From Linanthus parryae (Eukaryota > Streptophyta > Magnoliopsida > Ericales > Polemoniaceae): 64,000 nt of DNA. The position numbers were made by a program, and so were the translations under genes. The notes under the pieces were generated by a model, which was not told the origin of the DNA, did no database searches, and worked only from the letters and a program-made list of their open reading frames with translations. The stretch spans positions 21,710,001 through 21,774,000 of the forward strand of contig JALGPY010000007.1 in the NCBI GenBank assembly GCA_023055425.1. Reading direction: 5' to 3'. Shown one piece after another: positions 47,056 through 58,587 of this stretch. Position 1 is the first letter of the stretch. Each line of letters opens with the position of its first letter.

Positions 47056-48112
47056 TTGCTCTTTCCATCTTCGATCGTAAGTTACTATGGCGTTTCCACA
47101 TCCGCCGATCTAGTATTTACCAGGATTGTGCTTCCGGAAGATGCTTATGTGCACTCTAGGGTTTCTGGAGATTTTGGATTTCGGAATCAATTGGATGGCT
47201 CTTCGCCATATTTTCTGCATAATTCAGACTCGCCAGGTATGGTTCTTGTTCCGCAAGTTCTTACGGGTCATAATTTCAATCTTTGGTATAGATCAATAAT
47301 TGTTGCTTTGGAAGATAAGAACAAACTGGATTTTGTTACTGGTGTTATTGTTGAGCCACCTAAGACATCTGATATGTATCCTTTGTGGAAACGTTGTGAT
47401 CGCATGGTTATATACTGGTTGATCAATTCAGTTAGCAAAGAAATTGCTTCTAGTGTAGTTTAATATGCTACAGCTAGTGAAATATGGTTTGACTTGGTTG
47501 AGAGATTCTCTCAGAAGAATTTGCCTAAGGTTTTTCAACTTAGTATTGCCATTGTGCATTTGAAACAGGGAGGAATGAGTGTTACTACTTATTTCACTAA
47601 ACTCAAGTCTTTGTGGGATGAGTTAGATGTTACTCTGTAATGCCTGTGTGCATTTGTGGTGCTTTGAATACCTGTACCTGTAATGTGTTAGGAGCTCTGC
47701 AAAGTAAAATGCAGCAGGAACACATAATGCAGTTCTTGATGGGTTTGAACTCTTGTTATTCTCCAGTCAGATATCAAATCCTACTCATAGATCATCTTCC
47801 TAGTTTGAATAGGGTGTTTGCTAAAGTAGTTCAGCAAGAAATGCAGGGTTCTATTTGAAATGTTGGATCTACTATGCCTACTATGGAAATGTATTCTCAG
47901 GGTTCAGAACATAGTTCTGCAAATTACTCTTCTCCATTCCATCATGGACATACATATGGAGGTCCCTCACATGGTGGTGGTGGTATTTATACTATGTCAA
48001 AGGGAAGTGCTAAGTCTAAATTGACATGTCATCATTGTGGTGGTACAGGGCATATTAAGGCAAAATGTTGGAAGTTACATGGTTATCCTCCAAATTTCAA
48101 GAACAAATCTAA
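47056..48112 (+). pseudogene. Copia gag remnant with zinc knuckle
   Basis: Reads LTGHNFNLWYRSIIVALEDK, EIWFDLVERFSQKN, LKQGGMSVTTYFTKL and LWDEL, the UBN2/gag pattern of copia elements, with stops at 47461-47463 and 47638-47640. A CCHC knuckle (CHHCGGTGHIKAKC) follows near 48030-48071. It would form the particle and bind element RNA if intact. Confidence 0.75.
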
Positions 48113-48224
48113 TTTGCAGGCACATAATGTGGTAAGAGAGGGTGTGACACCACTTACAGAGAAGAATTCCTTTCCATTTACTCAAATTCAATGTAATCAG
48201 ATGATGCATTACATTAATGCTCAA

Positions 48225-50002
48225 ATTATTGATTCACCTGAGTCTCCTCTACTTACTGAAGCTGAATTGCCAGTTAGGAGAAGTGCTAGAGAAGTTAAAA
48301 CTCCTGCTTATCTCAGGGATTATGTAGTTAGTAAGCCCAGGATGATGTCAGCCTCTTTGGATCCTGTTGTGTTTGATTCCATGCCTGGTCAATCCATTTA
48401 CTCTAAGTGTTTGGTCACAATTGATTCAATATCAGAACCTCAGACCTATCAAGAAGCAAGTCAGTCTCAGACTTGGATGGCTGCTATGCATGATGAACTT
48501 CAAGCTCTAGAACTCAACAATACATGGGAAATAGCTGCACTTCCAGAAGGGCATGATTCAGTTGGTTGCAGATGGGTTTACAAAGTCAAACTCAAGTCAA
48601 CTGGGAGGTAGAAAGATACAAAGCTAGACTTGTTGCAAAGGGTTACACTCAAACTGAAGGCATTGACTATACAGAGACCTTTTCTCCTGTAGCTAAACTA
48701 CCCACTCTCAAATGTCTCTTGGCCTTGGCAGCATTAAGCAATTGGCATCTTCTTAAACTAGATGTCAATAATGCTTTTCTGCATGGAGATCTGGATGAAG
48801 AAGTGTATATGCAGCTTCCACCTGGATATGAAGTTCCAATTTCTATTCTCTCTAAGTTCTCAGAAAAGGACACTTTGGTTTGTCACCTGAAGAAGTCCTT
48901 ATATGGTTTGAAGCAAGCCTCTAGACAATGGTATAGTAAGTTCTCTGCCACACTTCTCCAAATTGGTTTCACTCAGTGTAGAACTCATTACACTCTGTTT
49001 GTGAAGACTTCAGGCTCTTCTTTTATCTGCCCCCTAGTCTATGTTGATGACATTGTTTTAGGAGGAACTCACTTACATGAACTACAAGCATTGAGAGATA
49101 TATTAAATACTAAGTTTCAGTCGAAGGATTTGGGATTTCTGAGATATTTTCTGGGATTTGAAATAGAAAGAAATGATAATGGGATTACAATGTGTCAGAG
49201 AAAGTTTACTTTAGATATATTGGGGGAATATGGTTATCTTTCTTGTAAACCAGCTTCTGTTCCCATGGATCCTTCTATGAAGCTCACTGCTACCAGTGGT
49301 GCTATCTTGTCATTGGAAGATGGTGTGAAGTTCAGAAAACTCATTGGCAAGCTTCTTTACTTATGTAATTTAAGACCAGATCTTTGTTTCTGGGTGCACA
49401 AACTCTCACAATACATTGCTAAACCTACTGCCACTCATCTCAAGGCTGCACATCACATTATCAGATATTTGAGCAATGCTCCTGCACAAGGTCTTTTCTT
49501 TTCAATACATTCTTCCCTTGAACTTGTGGGATATGCAGATGCAGATTGGGGAGGTTGCTTAGACACCAGCAAATCTACTTCTGGTTTCTTGATATATATA
49601 GGTGATTCTTTGGTCTCCTGGAGGTCCAAGAAGTAGACAGTAATTTCCAGAAGTTCTACAGAGTCTGAGTACAGATGTTTGGCAGAGACTTCTTGTGAGA
49701 TTCAGTGGTTTATCTATCTTCTGAAGGATTTTGGTATTACTCTCTCCCATTCTCCTGTGATTTATTGTGATAGTAATTCAGCATTACAATTGGCTGCAAA
49801 TCTAGTCTTTCATGATAAGACTAAGCATGTGGATATGGACTGTCATTTGATCAGAGACTTAGTGCAGAAAAGAGTCATTGTTTTGAAGCATATTTCTACA
49901 GGACGTCAATTGGCTGATATTCTCACCAAGGCACTGCATCCAGCTGTTTTTGGGTACCTGTTGTCCAAGTTGGGTGTGAAGCTTATCCACACTCCAACTT
50001 GA
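48225..50002 (+). pseudogene. Copia reverse transcriptase and RNase H remnant
   Basis: Reads WMAAMHDELQALELNNTWE, GCRWVYKVK, then a one-base shift near 48600, then YKARLVAKGYTQ, LDVNNAFLHGDL, KSLYGLKQASRQWY and LVYVDDIVLGG (YVDD catalytic pair near 49040). RNase H follows (GYADADWGG, SRSSTESEY, YCDSNSALQLAAN, ADILTKALHP). TAG at 49634-49636 stands where the family has Gln in SKKQTVISRSS, consistent with CAG to TAG. It stops at 50000-50002 just before the polypurine tract. Confidence 0.85.
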
Positions 50003-50009
50003 GGGGGGA

Positions 50010-50188
50010 TGTTGAAGAATTGAAGGTTTCTGCAGCTGCTGAAGTTCACAAAGTTACTGTTCATTTGGTAATTTGATTACCAAATGAACAGTAACCTCAC
50101 TAATAGCAGGAACCGTTGGATGGACGTTTAGATGTTTTATCTCCACCGTTGGATCACTTGTGAACGTTATGTTTAAATGTTCTAGTTC
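50010..50188 (+). repeat. Truncated 3' LTR of the copia element
   Basis: The first 166 bp equal the start of the 5' LTR without a visible mismatch, including the palindrome (50053-50095). Homology ends at 50175-50188 and paralogous host sequence follows, so about 260 bp of the LTR is missing. Confidence 0.75.
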
Positions 50189-51398
50189 GAAGACAATCAT
50201 ACAAGTGTTGTGCATATGAGATTGGAACCGACCTGTCTCGGACATTAGATTACATGTCTTTGTCTCGACTAACCTTCCAAATGCTCGCTGAACACCAATT
50301 ATTAGGTTGGTTTTCATTTTCAACGCGTACACATTTTTTTCCACTGAGCTGTGTAATTGTAGGTTGACAAATGTAATTGATATTCACCGTTAAATTTCAT
50401 ATGTGGAAAACCTGTTTTCTCGAGTAACCTGTTCTTTCCTAATGCGGATACGGAAAGTGATTTATAGTAGAAAAAAAGACAAAATATACACTATTTTATT
50501 CTCATTTAGTTGTTTGCATTCACTCTATCATTTAGACGTATATAGTAAGCGGAATCACTAATTGGTGGTGGGAGCGAATTCTTGGATATGTTTTATCCGA
50601 TTCTTGTTCATCTCTAATCTTGAGGACCTGTCAAGGATCAACACTTTCCTTCTTCAATCATCAACACCTCTCAAGCAAGACTAGTCGCAATCAATGTAAT
50701 AATAATGAACGCTCTCATGTTAAATGTCTCAAGAAACATGTGTTATTGTTCTGAATATGCATTTGACCAATAAACAATAATGCATACCTATATTTGTAAC
50801 AAGAATTTTAAAATTGTCTTGAAGAGAATTATGTTAGTCTGGTCGCAATTGCTATAACCTCAATTATGGAGACGATTAAAACAAATATGGGGAGAAAAGT
50901 TGGACGGAAAAGATAGAGTGAACCAAATTTCTTCGTTAAAAAGACTACGAGTCGCCCTTATACATGGTTAGAAGAACGATGAAAATGTCAGTGTTAAGAA
51001 TTTGTTGGAAAAACAATAAAAATGTCAATGTTAAGAATCGTTGCGATGAAAGTCCTGTGTTCGTCACATTGCGTGAACTTAAAGTTGCAACAAATTTAGT
51101 TTTAAAGATTTGATCAATAAACCATGGTAGACGTTTCTTTATTTCTGCTTTTCTCCTCCCCCATTACACACGAATCTTTTACGCAATTCGAACAATATAT
51201 AAATTAGCAGTACAAGTTAACATAAGCAAGGATCTCGATTGTTTATTCAATTATTAGTGTAGCCAAATGTCATTACGGGTCGTATAATAAGGCAGTAATG
51301 AGTCTTTATCATATAAACTATAGGTTAAAGATAATATTATTACTCTATTGGCAAAAAGATAACTTTATTATTTGCAAGTGTAAGTGCAGTTACAGCTA

Positions 51399-51401
<3 letters not shown>
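50189..51401 (-). repeat. Inverted unit 3, blocks C, A and H
   Basis: The complement of C (ccaattattagg near 50295), of A (ctcaagcaagactag near 50672) and of the 34750-35000 part (ctcctcccccattacac near 51154), in reversed order. The empty site for the 35685 solo LTR is here, near 50963-50967. No gene was seen. Confidence 0.6.
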
Positions 51402-51436
<35 letters not shown>

Positions 51437-51858
51437 GGATAAAGTAGAACTTCACTAATATCAAAGAAAGGCAACGCTAATTACAAATACATAGCGACTA
51501 AGGACACCACTAGAACATAATAGAACAAACCATGAGTAGCGCTACTTGCTGATACTAGAGCATGATACTAGAGCATGATAAACCCACAAAACACGCTCAA
51601 AACAAGCTCATGAAAACAAAAGACCAAAGCTAGCTGTAAAAGCCTAGCAGTGGCCAACCAGCAGGACTACCAAAGGATCATGAGAAGATCCCAACAGACC
51701 AACAGAAGGACTAGAGTAGCAACACATAGTAGACTACACAAAGACAGGAACCAAAGACAGGAGCCATAAACTTCTACAGTTTTGAAAAACAGCCAACTTA
51801 ACATAACTTGAAACATAGTTTGAAATCTTGAGAGCCATCAACTTGGAACCACCTCTCC

Positions 51859-52196
51859 TCAGACATCAATAAAGGGAATGACTGCTGACATGAGGTCATC
51901 ATCTGGGATGAGAGGTAACTCTCCTCCAGAAACAGCTCCAGTGGCACTAACACTTGAGGCATCAAGGGATTGGATGACTTCTGGTACAGCAGAACTTCCT
52001 TCTCCACCAGGGGAGGCCTTAACAGAAACTTCAGCAGCAAAGGAGTTCTTGAAAGCAAATGATCCTTGGACAGGAGGCAGGACAGCAAGTGGGACTGCTT
52101 GGGAAACTTCCACCAACGCTTGAGGAAAAAACTGCACTTGACCTGGCAACCATTCTGGCCTTCCTTTCTTGACTTCAACTTCTACCCATCCTTCAT
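51859..52196 (-). other. Extra reading frame in the LINE 3' region
   Basis: Downstream of ORF2 a frame of about 110 codons without an early ATG runs VNEGWVEVEVKKGRPEWLPG ... to DV and stop. It is preceded by tttttcttattccag, a good 3' splice-site look-alike. The composition is Ser/Val/Pro-rich with acidic end DDDL. No family was recognised. It could be acquired exon sequence, a remnant of another LINE's ORF1 tail, or chance. Confidence 0.35.
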
Positions 52197-52227
52197 TAAC
52201 TGGAATAAGAAAAACTCACACATTATA

Positions 52228-55200
52228 TCAAGAGAGTAATAGAAAATTTGCAAGTGCCTCTGCCTGGTGAAACATAGTGTTAATTGGAGTATCTTGTTGC
52301 TCAAATAATCTCTTATTTCTAGTGATCCATAGAATCCAGAAAATAGCTGGGATCCAGTGCCAGTTATTAGTTTTTTGGAGCTTCTTTTTCTTTTTTAACC
52401 ATCTCATTAACCACTTACTGACACTAGTAGAGTAATGAGTTGGCTTTTGGAAAGGGTGGAGAGGGACTCTGCCCCGAAGCTCTCGAGCCTTAATACAGTG
52501 GAGAAAGATGTGATTAGAATCTTCAATCTGATTAGAGCAACAATGACAGAAATGGTTGGAGGAAGAAATTCTAGAACTAATATTAGAGACACAAGGCAGA
52601 GAGTTAGTACAAATTCTCCAGAAGAGATGAGTAATATTGGAAGGCATCCTTGAAGACCAAAGCCTTTTCCAATTGTAGTTAAAAGTTAGGGGGTTGAAAT
52701 GGATGTTGGCAGCTACTGAAAGGGGGGAAGAGTTATTGTAGTTTTGAAGGAAGTAGGCTGATTTAACAGAAAAGATTCCAGTGGAGGATGCTCTCCGGTA
52801 TGGGGTATCTGTGCTCTCAGAGATCTCTATAGGTGTAGCAGTTATTTTATCTCGTAACCAGTTGGGAAAGAAATTGTTGATTAGACTGGTTTTCCACATT
52901 CTGTGTTGCTGATCAATCAACTGGCCAACCTTAGTGAGAGTGCTATGAGGGTCTGTTTCACTTAAACATTCCTTAATGGAGGCTCCTGGAACATCTTTGA
53001 TCCAACCATCCTCGCACAACTCAATGGAATCTCCAGTAGTAATTTTCCACTGAAGTCCAAGGCTGAGAGTACTTCTACCTTACAGATACTTTTCCAAGCA
53101 CAGGAGGAAGAAGTAGCAGGATTGAGGCTCAAGAAAGTTTTCCTTTTGCAGTATTTAGAAGAAAAATATTTTGTAAAAAGAGAGTTGTGATCCTTGAAGA
53201 TTCTCCAACTACTTTTAGCAAGAAGAGCATTATTAAAACACTGTAAATTCTTAAAACCCAGTCCCCCATTCTTGGGTTTATTACAGAGAAAATCCCAAGA
53301 GAGCCAATGAATGCGCTTTTTATTGCAGTCCCCTGACCAGTAAAATTTAGAGAAGACAGTTTTGATAGTGTTGCAGTCTTTCTTGGGGAAGAGACAGATG
53401 GACATGGGGTAAACTAGATAACTGTTAAGAACAGACTTGATCAATGTGGCTCTTCCTTGGGGGTTAAGCAGAAGACCTTGCCAACTAGCACATTTATTAA
53501 CTACCTTGGCTATGGTGTTTTTGACAATTGCCTTATTAGTTCCTTTATTGCAAGGGAGATGCCTAAATACTTTCCAATGCAGTCACTAGGAGCAAGGCCT
53601 AAGGAGTTGAGGAAGTGATCCTTATCAGTAGGGGAACAGTTAGGACTAAAGACCAAAGAAGACTGGTCTAAGTTAATGGAATTCCCTGATTGGGAAGCAT
53701 AGAGGTCAAGAATGTGCCTAATGTTTACACTAGTCTGAGGGCTTATTTTGAAGAAGAGTAGGGTATCATCAGCAAACTGCATATGGGAAATAGTTTGGTT
53801 TCTGGAAAAGGGAATGCCTTGGAGTAAGCCATCCTCCTCAGCAGCTGTCAGTGAGCTGGAAAGGACTTCAGCACATAGAGAAAAGAGAAAGGGGGAGAGA
53901 TGGTCATCTTGTCTTAGGCCTCTATTAGGTTTGAAAAACTTAGACTGTGAGCCATTTAGTATGATGGAATAAGAGACAGTAGTAATACATTGCATAATAA
54001 GTTTAATAAAATGGTAAGGGAAGTGCATTTGCACCATGACATGTTCAAGAAAGTCCCATCTAATGCGGTCAAAAGCTTTGGAGATGTCCAGTTTCAGGGC
54101 TCCTAACTTAGCTTGATTATTGGCCTTAGCTTTGTGAATGGTATGAACAAGATCTTGGCCAATGAAAATGTTATCTTGTATTAGCCTTTCTGGAATGAAA
54201 CCATTTTGGTTGATAGAGATAAGAGATGGAAGAACTTTCTTAAGCCTATTAGCCAAGACTTTGGCAATTATTCTATAGAAGACATTGCACAACCTTATAG
54301 GTCTGTAGTCTCCAACTCTAAGAGGGTTATGACACTTAGGAATGAGAATAATATGTGTTTTGTTTATTTCTTTAAGCAAGTGACCCGAGTTTAGAAAAGA
54401 GAGAACTGCTGTTGTGATGGTGGTAGAGAAAAGAGTCAATTTTTTTTTTTTTTTTGAAAAAAGGCTGGTTGGAATCCATCTGGACCTGGAGCTTTTAAAG
54501 GAGCCATTTCAAAGACTGCTTGAGAGACTTCTTGCGCAGTGAAAGGGTTAGAAAGAAGAACTTGTTGTTCAGGAGATAAAAATTTAGTAATGTTGAAGAG
54601 AAGGGAGAAAGAAAACATATTGTCATTTTGGGCTGAAAGATCAACTAGACTGGGTGAGGGTTCAGAGTAGATGGATTGGAAGTGTTCAAGGAACAATTTC
54701 ATTATATCATTGTGATCAGTAACAAAGGAACCATCAGGTAGCTGAATATTCCAAATCCCATTAAAAGTCTTTTTTATTTTGGTGAAAGCATGGAAAAATT
54801 TCGTATTTTTATTTCCCTCCTTGAGCCACTTACATCTAGCTCTATGTGCCCAGTAAATTTCTTCTTGGGTAAGAAGATCCTGCAGTTGTTTGTGCAGGTT
54901 AATAAAAGAGGAAGCTGCTTGGGGATCAGGGAGGAGAGCTTGCTGAGAGGTTAGTTGAAGTTTAACATTATTAATCTGATTTTGAAGTGAGGGTCTAGAA
55001 GAGGCCCAGGCTCTAAAAGCTTTAAGAGTGATATTAAGGAGCTTGGCCACTCTAAAACAGGGAGATCCTGGGATGGGAATGCTCCAAATGAATTTCAAGA
55101 GCTCCTTAGAATCAGGGGCATTCAGCCACCAAATTTCAAAACGTCTAGGAGGGGAACGACTGATAGGAGGTGGGGAAAATTTTAAAACCATAGGAGAGTG

Positions 55201-55875
55201 GTCAGAGGAGCCAATGCCTAGGTTATGAATAGTGAGCTCGGGGAAAGAGTTAATTAGACTAACATTACACCAGGCTCTGTCAAGTCTCTCAAAGGTGGGC
55301 GAGCTACTTAATCTGTTGTTAGTCCAGGTAAACCAAGGTCCAACATTTTTAACCTCAAACAAAGCCCATTTGTTAAGAAAGTTAAGGAGGGTGTCAGAAC
55401 CTCTGATATTAGAAGCACAAGGCCCCATTTTGTCGTGATGAAAAAGAACTTGATTAAAATCTCCTACTAACACCATGGGACTATTAACTGGAAGGACAGA
55501 ATCAAAGAGATTCCAGACCTGAAGACGATGATCAAAATTTGGATGACCATACACTAGTCCTAAGAACCAAGAGGGGAGAGAAGAGTTTGAATTTGAGATT
55601 TCAAGGAGTAATAAATTGTCCGAAGACCACTTCAAATAGGCAGAAAGAAGAGAGGAATGCCATGCACACCAAAGACCACCACTAGAACCTATGGGATCAA
55701 CAAAACAGTGTTTGTCAAATCACAGTCTACGAAATTTCCTTTGAATGAAGCAATGTTTCTGTTTAGTTTCAGATATAAAAAGGAGAACATGTTTAAATTT
55801 ACGGGTCAGGGAGAAAACTTCACGAATTGCAGAGTCCTGCCCTAAGCCTCTGCAATTCCAGCTAATGATATTCAT
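52228..55875 (-). pseudogene. LINE ORF2 (endonuclease and reverse transcriptase), frameshifted
   Basis: ATG at 55875-55873. Endonuclease: MNIISWNCRGLG, FISETK, LVGDFNQVL, SSDHSPMVL. An in-frame TGA lies at 55720-55722 (codon 52). Reverse transcriptase: GPDGFQPAFFQ, then a frameshift in a 16-T run near 54440, then LDISKAFDR and HMQFADDTLLFF. The usual RQGDPLSP reads RQDDHLSP, two substitutions in a normally conserved motif. More shifts lie near 53480 and 53000. The zf-RVT end (HLFWRICTNSLPC, HCCSNQIEDSNHIFLHC) closes with TAG or TGA near 52228. Confidence 0.85.
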
Positions 55876-55973
55876 GGCTCTCTTGGGGGTTGCTGAGGGA
55901 CAACCACCCTAAACCCAGAATTTAGTTTCTTGTTAACATGCAATTCAGATGAAACTGTGTCACTAAATGGCCT

Positions 55974-57973
55974 TTAACGTTTTTTGAACTTGAACTTGAA
56001 AAATTGGTTTGAAAAGGGGTTGAAATTTAGGGATTGCATAATATCATGAAAATACTGAAAGGTACCTTTCTGAGCCTCCATTTTGGACGTGGTTTTTTGC
56101 TTTTTCCCTTTCCCCTTGTGATCAGCCACCGGAGCCACAGGAACTTCCCTCTTCTTCACCACCTTTTTCAGTGCTGGGATTTGTAACGCCCCTTTTGGCT
56201 TGCTGCTAAGTTTCTCTTTTCCTTTTCCCAAGTTCTTCTTAATCTCCTTTTTCTGCACTACCCCCATCTCCTTTTTGCTTTCACCTCTTTTCCCTCTTCT
56301 CTTTTTTGGAATTGAAGGGCCAACCTCTTTGAGTATCTTATCAATATCAACCAAATCTTGCTTTCTTTGGTCCTGATCAATGTCTGCCTCTGAAGTGTTT
56401 GAGGGAGTAAATTCAGGGGCTTTGATGGAGAAGCCAGAACGCGAGGAGAGCATTTTATAAGTGGTGGGTAGTTGCCTCATTTGAGATGTGTTTGTTGGGA
56501 GATGGGGAGGGTTGGGACAAGAGAGAGATTGAGATTTAGATGGCAACTGCTGAAAAAGGGGTTTTGGAGATTGGTTGTAATGATTTATAGTGGTGATAGG
56601 GGGGAGGCTTTTCAGTTCTTGGAGTAAAGTGTCTCCCGTTTCAAAGTTTGAATGCATGTCTCTATTGAAGAGGTTTTATGGAACGCACCCACATTCATTG
56701 GAGACGGTTGAGTTGGCTGAGAGTGGGAACCTGAACCAACATTCAATGTGGACGGTTGGGATGGCTGAGAGAGGGAATCAGCCATAACTGCCTCCAGGAT
56801 GTGTGCATGTATTGGTAGAGAAGAGGAAGGGTGTTGCAGAGGAATAAGAAGCGTTTGGGATTGCAGAATTAAATGTCGAATGTTGGGGAAGTAGTTTCTT
56901 ATAAAAGCAGAGGTGGCATCCATAAGAGAGGTTTGATTGGAAGTTGTGGGTTCTGGTTTGGAAGGGGGGTAAAGAAATTTGCAGAGTCATTTGATGAGGA
57001 TGAGTGTTCTGCAGATGGTTGTTGTGGTGGCAGGGGGGGGGGGCTTGGTTTGGATCGTGAGAGACAGAGAGTTATTGAAAAGTATAGATAGGTTTCACAC
57101 TTGAATCAAGTTTGATGGTGCGGTGAGGGCCATGTTTTGAGTGAAACTTTAGCAAGTGTGTAAACATCTTGCGTTGGGGGTTTACATGGAAGGGGTAGGC
57201 AGAGAGATGATGAGATTGCAGATAACGAGCTTCCAGCTTCTCCAAAACCGCCACAAGGTTAGTACTGCAATGCCTGTTATCATGTCCTATACATCCACAT
57301 CTGTAACAAATTTTGAAAACTCTTTCATAACTGAAAAATACCCACTTTAACTCGTCTTCCCCGGGGACATTAACATAAACACCTGGTGTTAGAGCCTGAT
57401 CTAGAGCCACCCTAGACTTGATTCTTAATCCTTGCATGCTTCGGACTCTATTAAAAGACCAGTCTACTACCACAAGATCCCCAGCCAAATTTCCCATTCT
57501 TTGTGCTGTTTCAAAATCAAAACCTTCAAGTGAAATATTAGGGACTTGAAACCAAATATCTGCTTTTGTGAAATCTATCTCTGATAGGGCTTGATTGTTC
57601 ATTCTTTCTTTGAAAACCAGTGAAAGGCCATGCATAGAAATCAGAGATTCATTGAGAAAAAATTCTTTGTCTTTTGGATTTTGGAAATGGAAGAGGTAAA
57701 AATCACTCTTTTTTCAATCCATACCATACCAAAGGTTTTCCAAGCTTTACTAATGGCCTTTTGCATGACTGCAGGTGACAAAGAGGTCTTTCCCAGAAAC
57801 TTCGCGATCAACGTATTTTTCGGAATCTCCCTGAAAGTGAAGGCTCTGGAGGGATCAAGGGAGAGCACAGAGCCCCTTTCGTCAAGCCTTTCCTCCATGG
57901 AATCGTTTGATGAGGGGCTGTTAGTATCGAATTGGTAGGGCTTGGACATAGTGGTAAGGGGAAGTGAACTCAA
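55974..57973 (-). pseudogene. LINE ORF1 (DUF4283-type, zinc knuckle, basic tail), frameshifted
   Basis: Starts MSSLPLTTMSKPYQF, with AFTFREIPKNTLIAKFLG and VMQKAISKAWKTF. One frameshift near 57655, then DIWFQVPNISLEGF and a CCHC knuckle (CYRCGCIGHDNRHC near 57280). Further breaks follow near a G run at 57037-57045 and near 56650. The tail is strongly basic (KKRRGKRGESKK) and ends at 55974. Confidence 0.75.
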
Positions 57974-58576
57974 AAGCAGATGATCAGAGAGAAGGAAAGG
58001 GGGGGGGGAGAGAAATCACTGTTAGGTAAGGCACTGAGTGAAACTAGGGGTTTAGGGTCCTGCAAAATATAGTGAAACAATTAGATCATAAACAAATAGA
58101 ACAAGAAGCAAAGAGAATAATAAGCCAATGCATGTGAAGGATTTGAGATGATGACTGCAGCTTCTGCAGGTAGGAGGAGTGTTTCACTAGCTAAAACGTC
58201 CTCCTGAGATCTTGAGAACCTGCAATGAGATTGTGTTAGTAGACACTAGACCATGATGATGAGAGATTAGAGGTAGGGAGGAGATTAGAGATAGTGTGAT
58301 ATTCAAACAAATAAATAAAATAATCAGTGCGGAATTTCGGCAGCTATTGGCTGAAGAACCACCGAGAGGTATGGAGAATAGCAACAGTTGGAGAGAGAGT
58401 TGAAGAGAATGGAAAAGATTGGAGGAGCAGGAGGCTTGTAACAAGGTGGAGAAGACGGCTCGAGGAGCAGTGGGGGGAGACGGCTCGAGGAGCAGTGGGG
58501 GGAGAGGCTCTAGAGAGAGCAACTATTTCAATGTTTGCTATGAAGTTTTCTACCTAATTATCAAGCTTTTAAGGGC
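57974..58576 (-). other. 5' UTR of the 7.2-kb LINE with tandem repeat
   Basis: Non-coding, purine-rich on the plus strand. A unit of about 30 bp (gagacggctcgaggagcagtg) repeats two to three times at 58446-58510. Such 5' repeats often belong to LINE promoters; that role is inferred. Confidence 0.5.
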
Positions 58577-58587
58577 TACAGCTACAA

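Larger units (their letters stand above)
46589..50188 (+). mobile_element. Ty1/copia retrotransposon, internally deleted and decayed
   Basis: The 5' LTR starts at TGTTGAAG 46589. A primer-binding site tggtatcagagc lies at 47029-47040, a polypurine tract gaggggg at 50001-50008, and the 3' LTR starts at 50010. Inside come gag and a zinc knuckle, then directly reverse transcriptase and RNase H. Protease and integrase are absent. There are several stops and at least one frameshift. It sits in the inverted unit between its promoter and C blocks. Confidence 0.85.
51402..58576 (-). mobile_element. Full-length 7.2-kb L1-type LINE, lightly decayed
   Basis: The A tail is seen as about 33 T at 51402-51434. 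The duplication tacagctacaa flanks it (51391-51401 and 58577-58587), and the paralogous site near 34674 (agctgtaattgcactc) is uninterrupted. Order on the minus strand: 5' UTR of about 600 bp, ORF1, ORF2 and a long 3' region. Unlike the LINE at 38654-44348, no RNase H was found after the zinc-finger region, so it is from another lineage. Confidence 0.85.
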
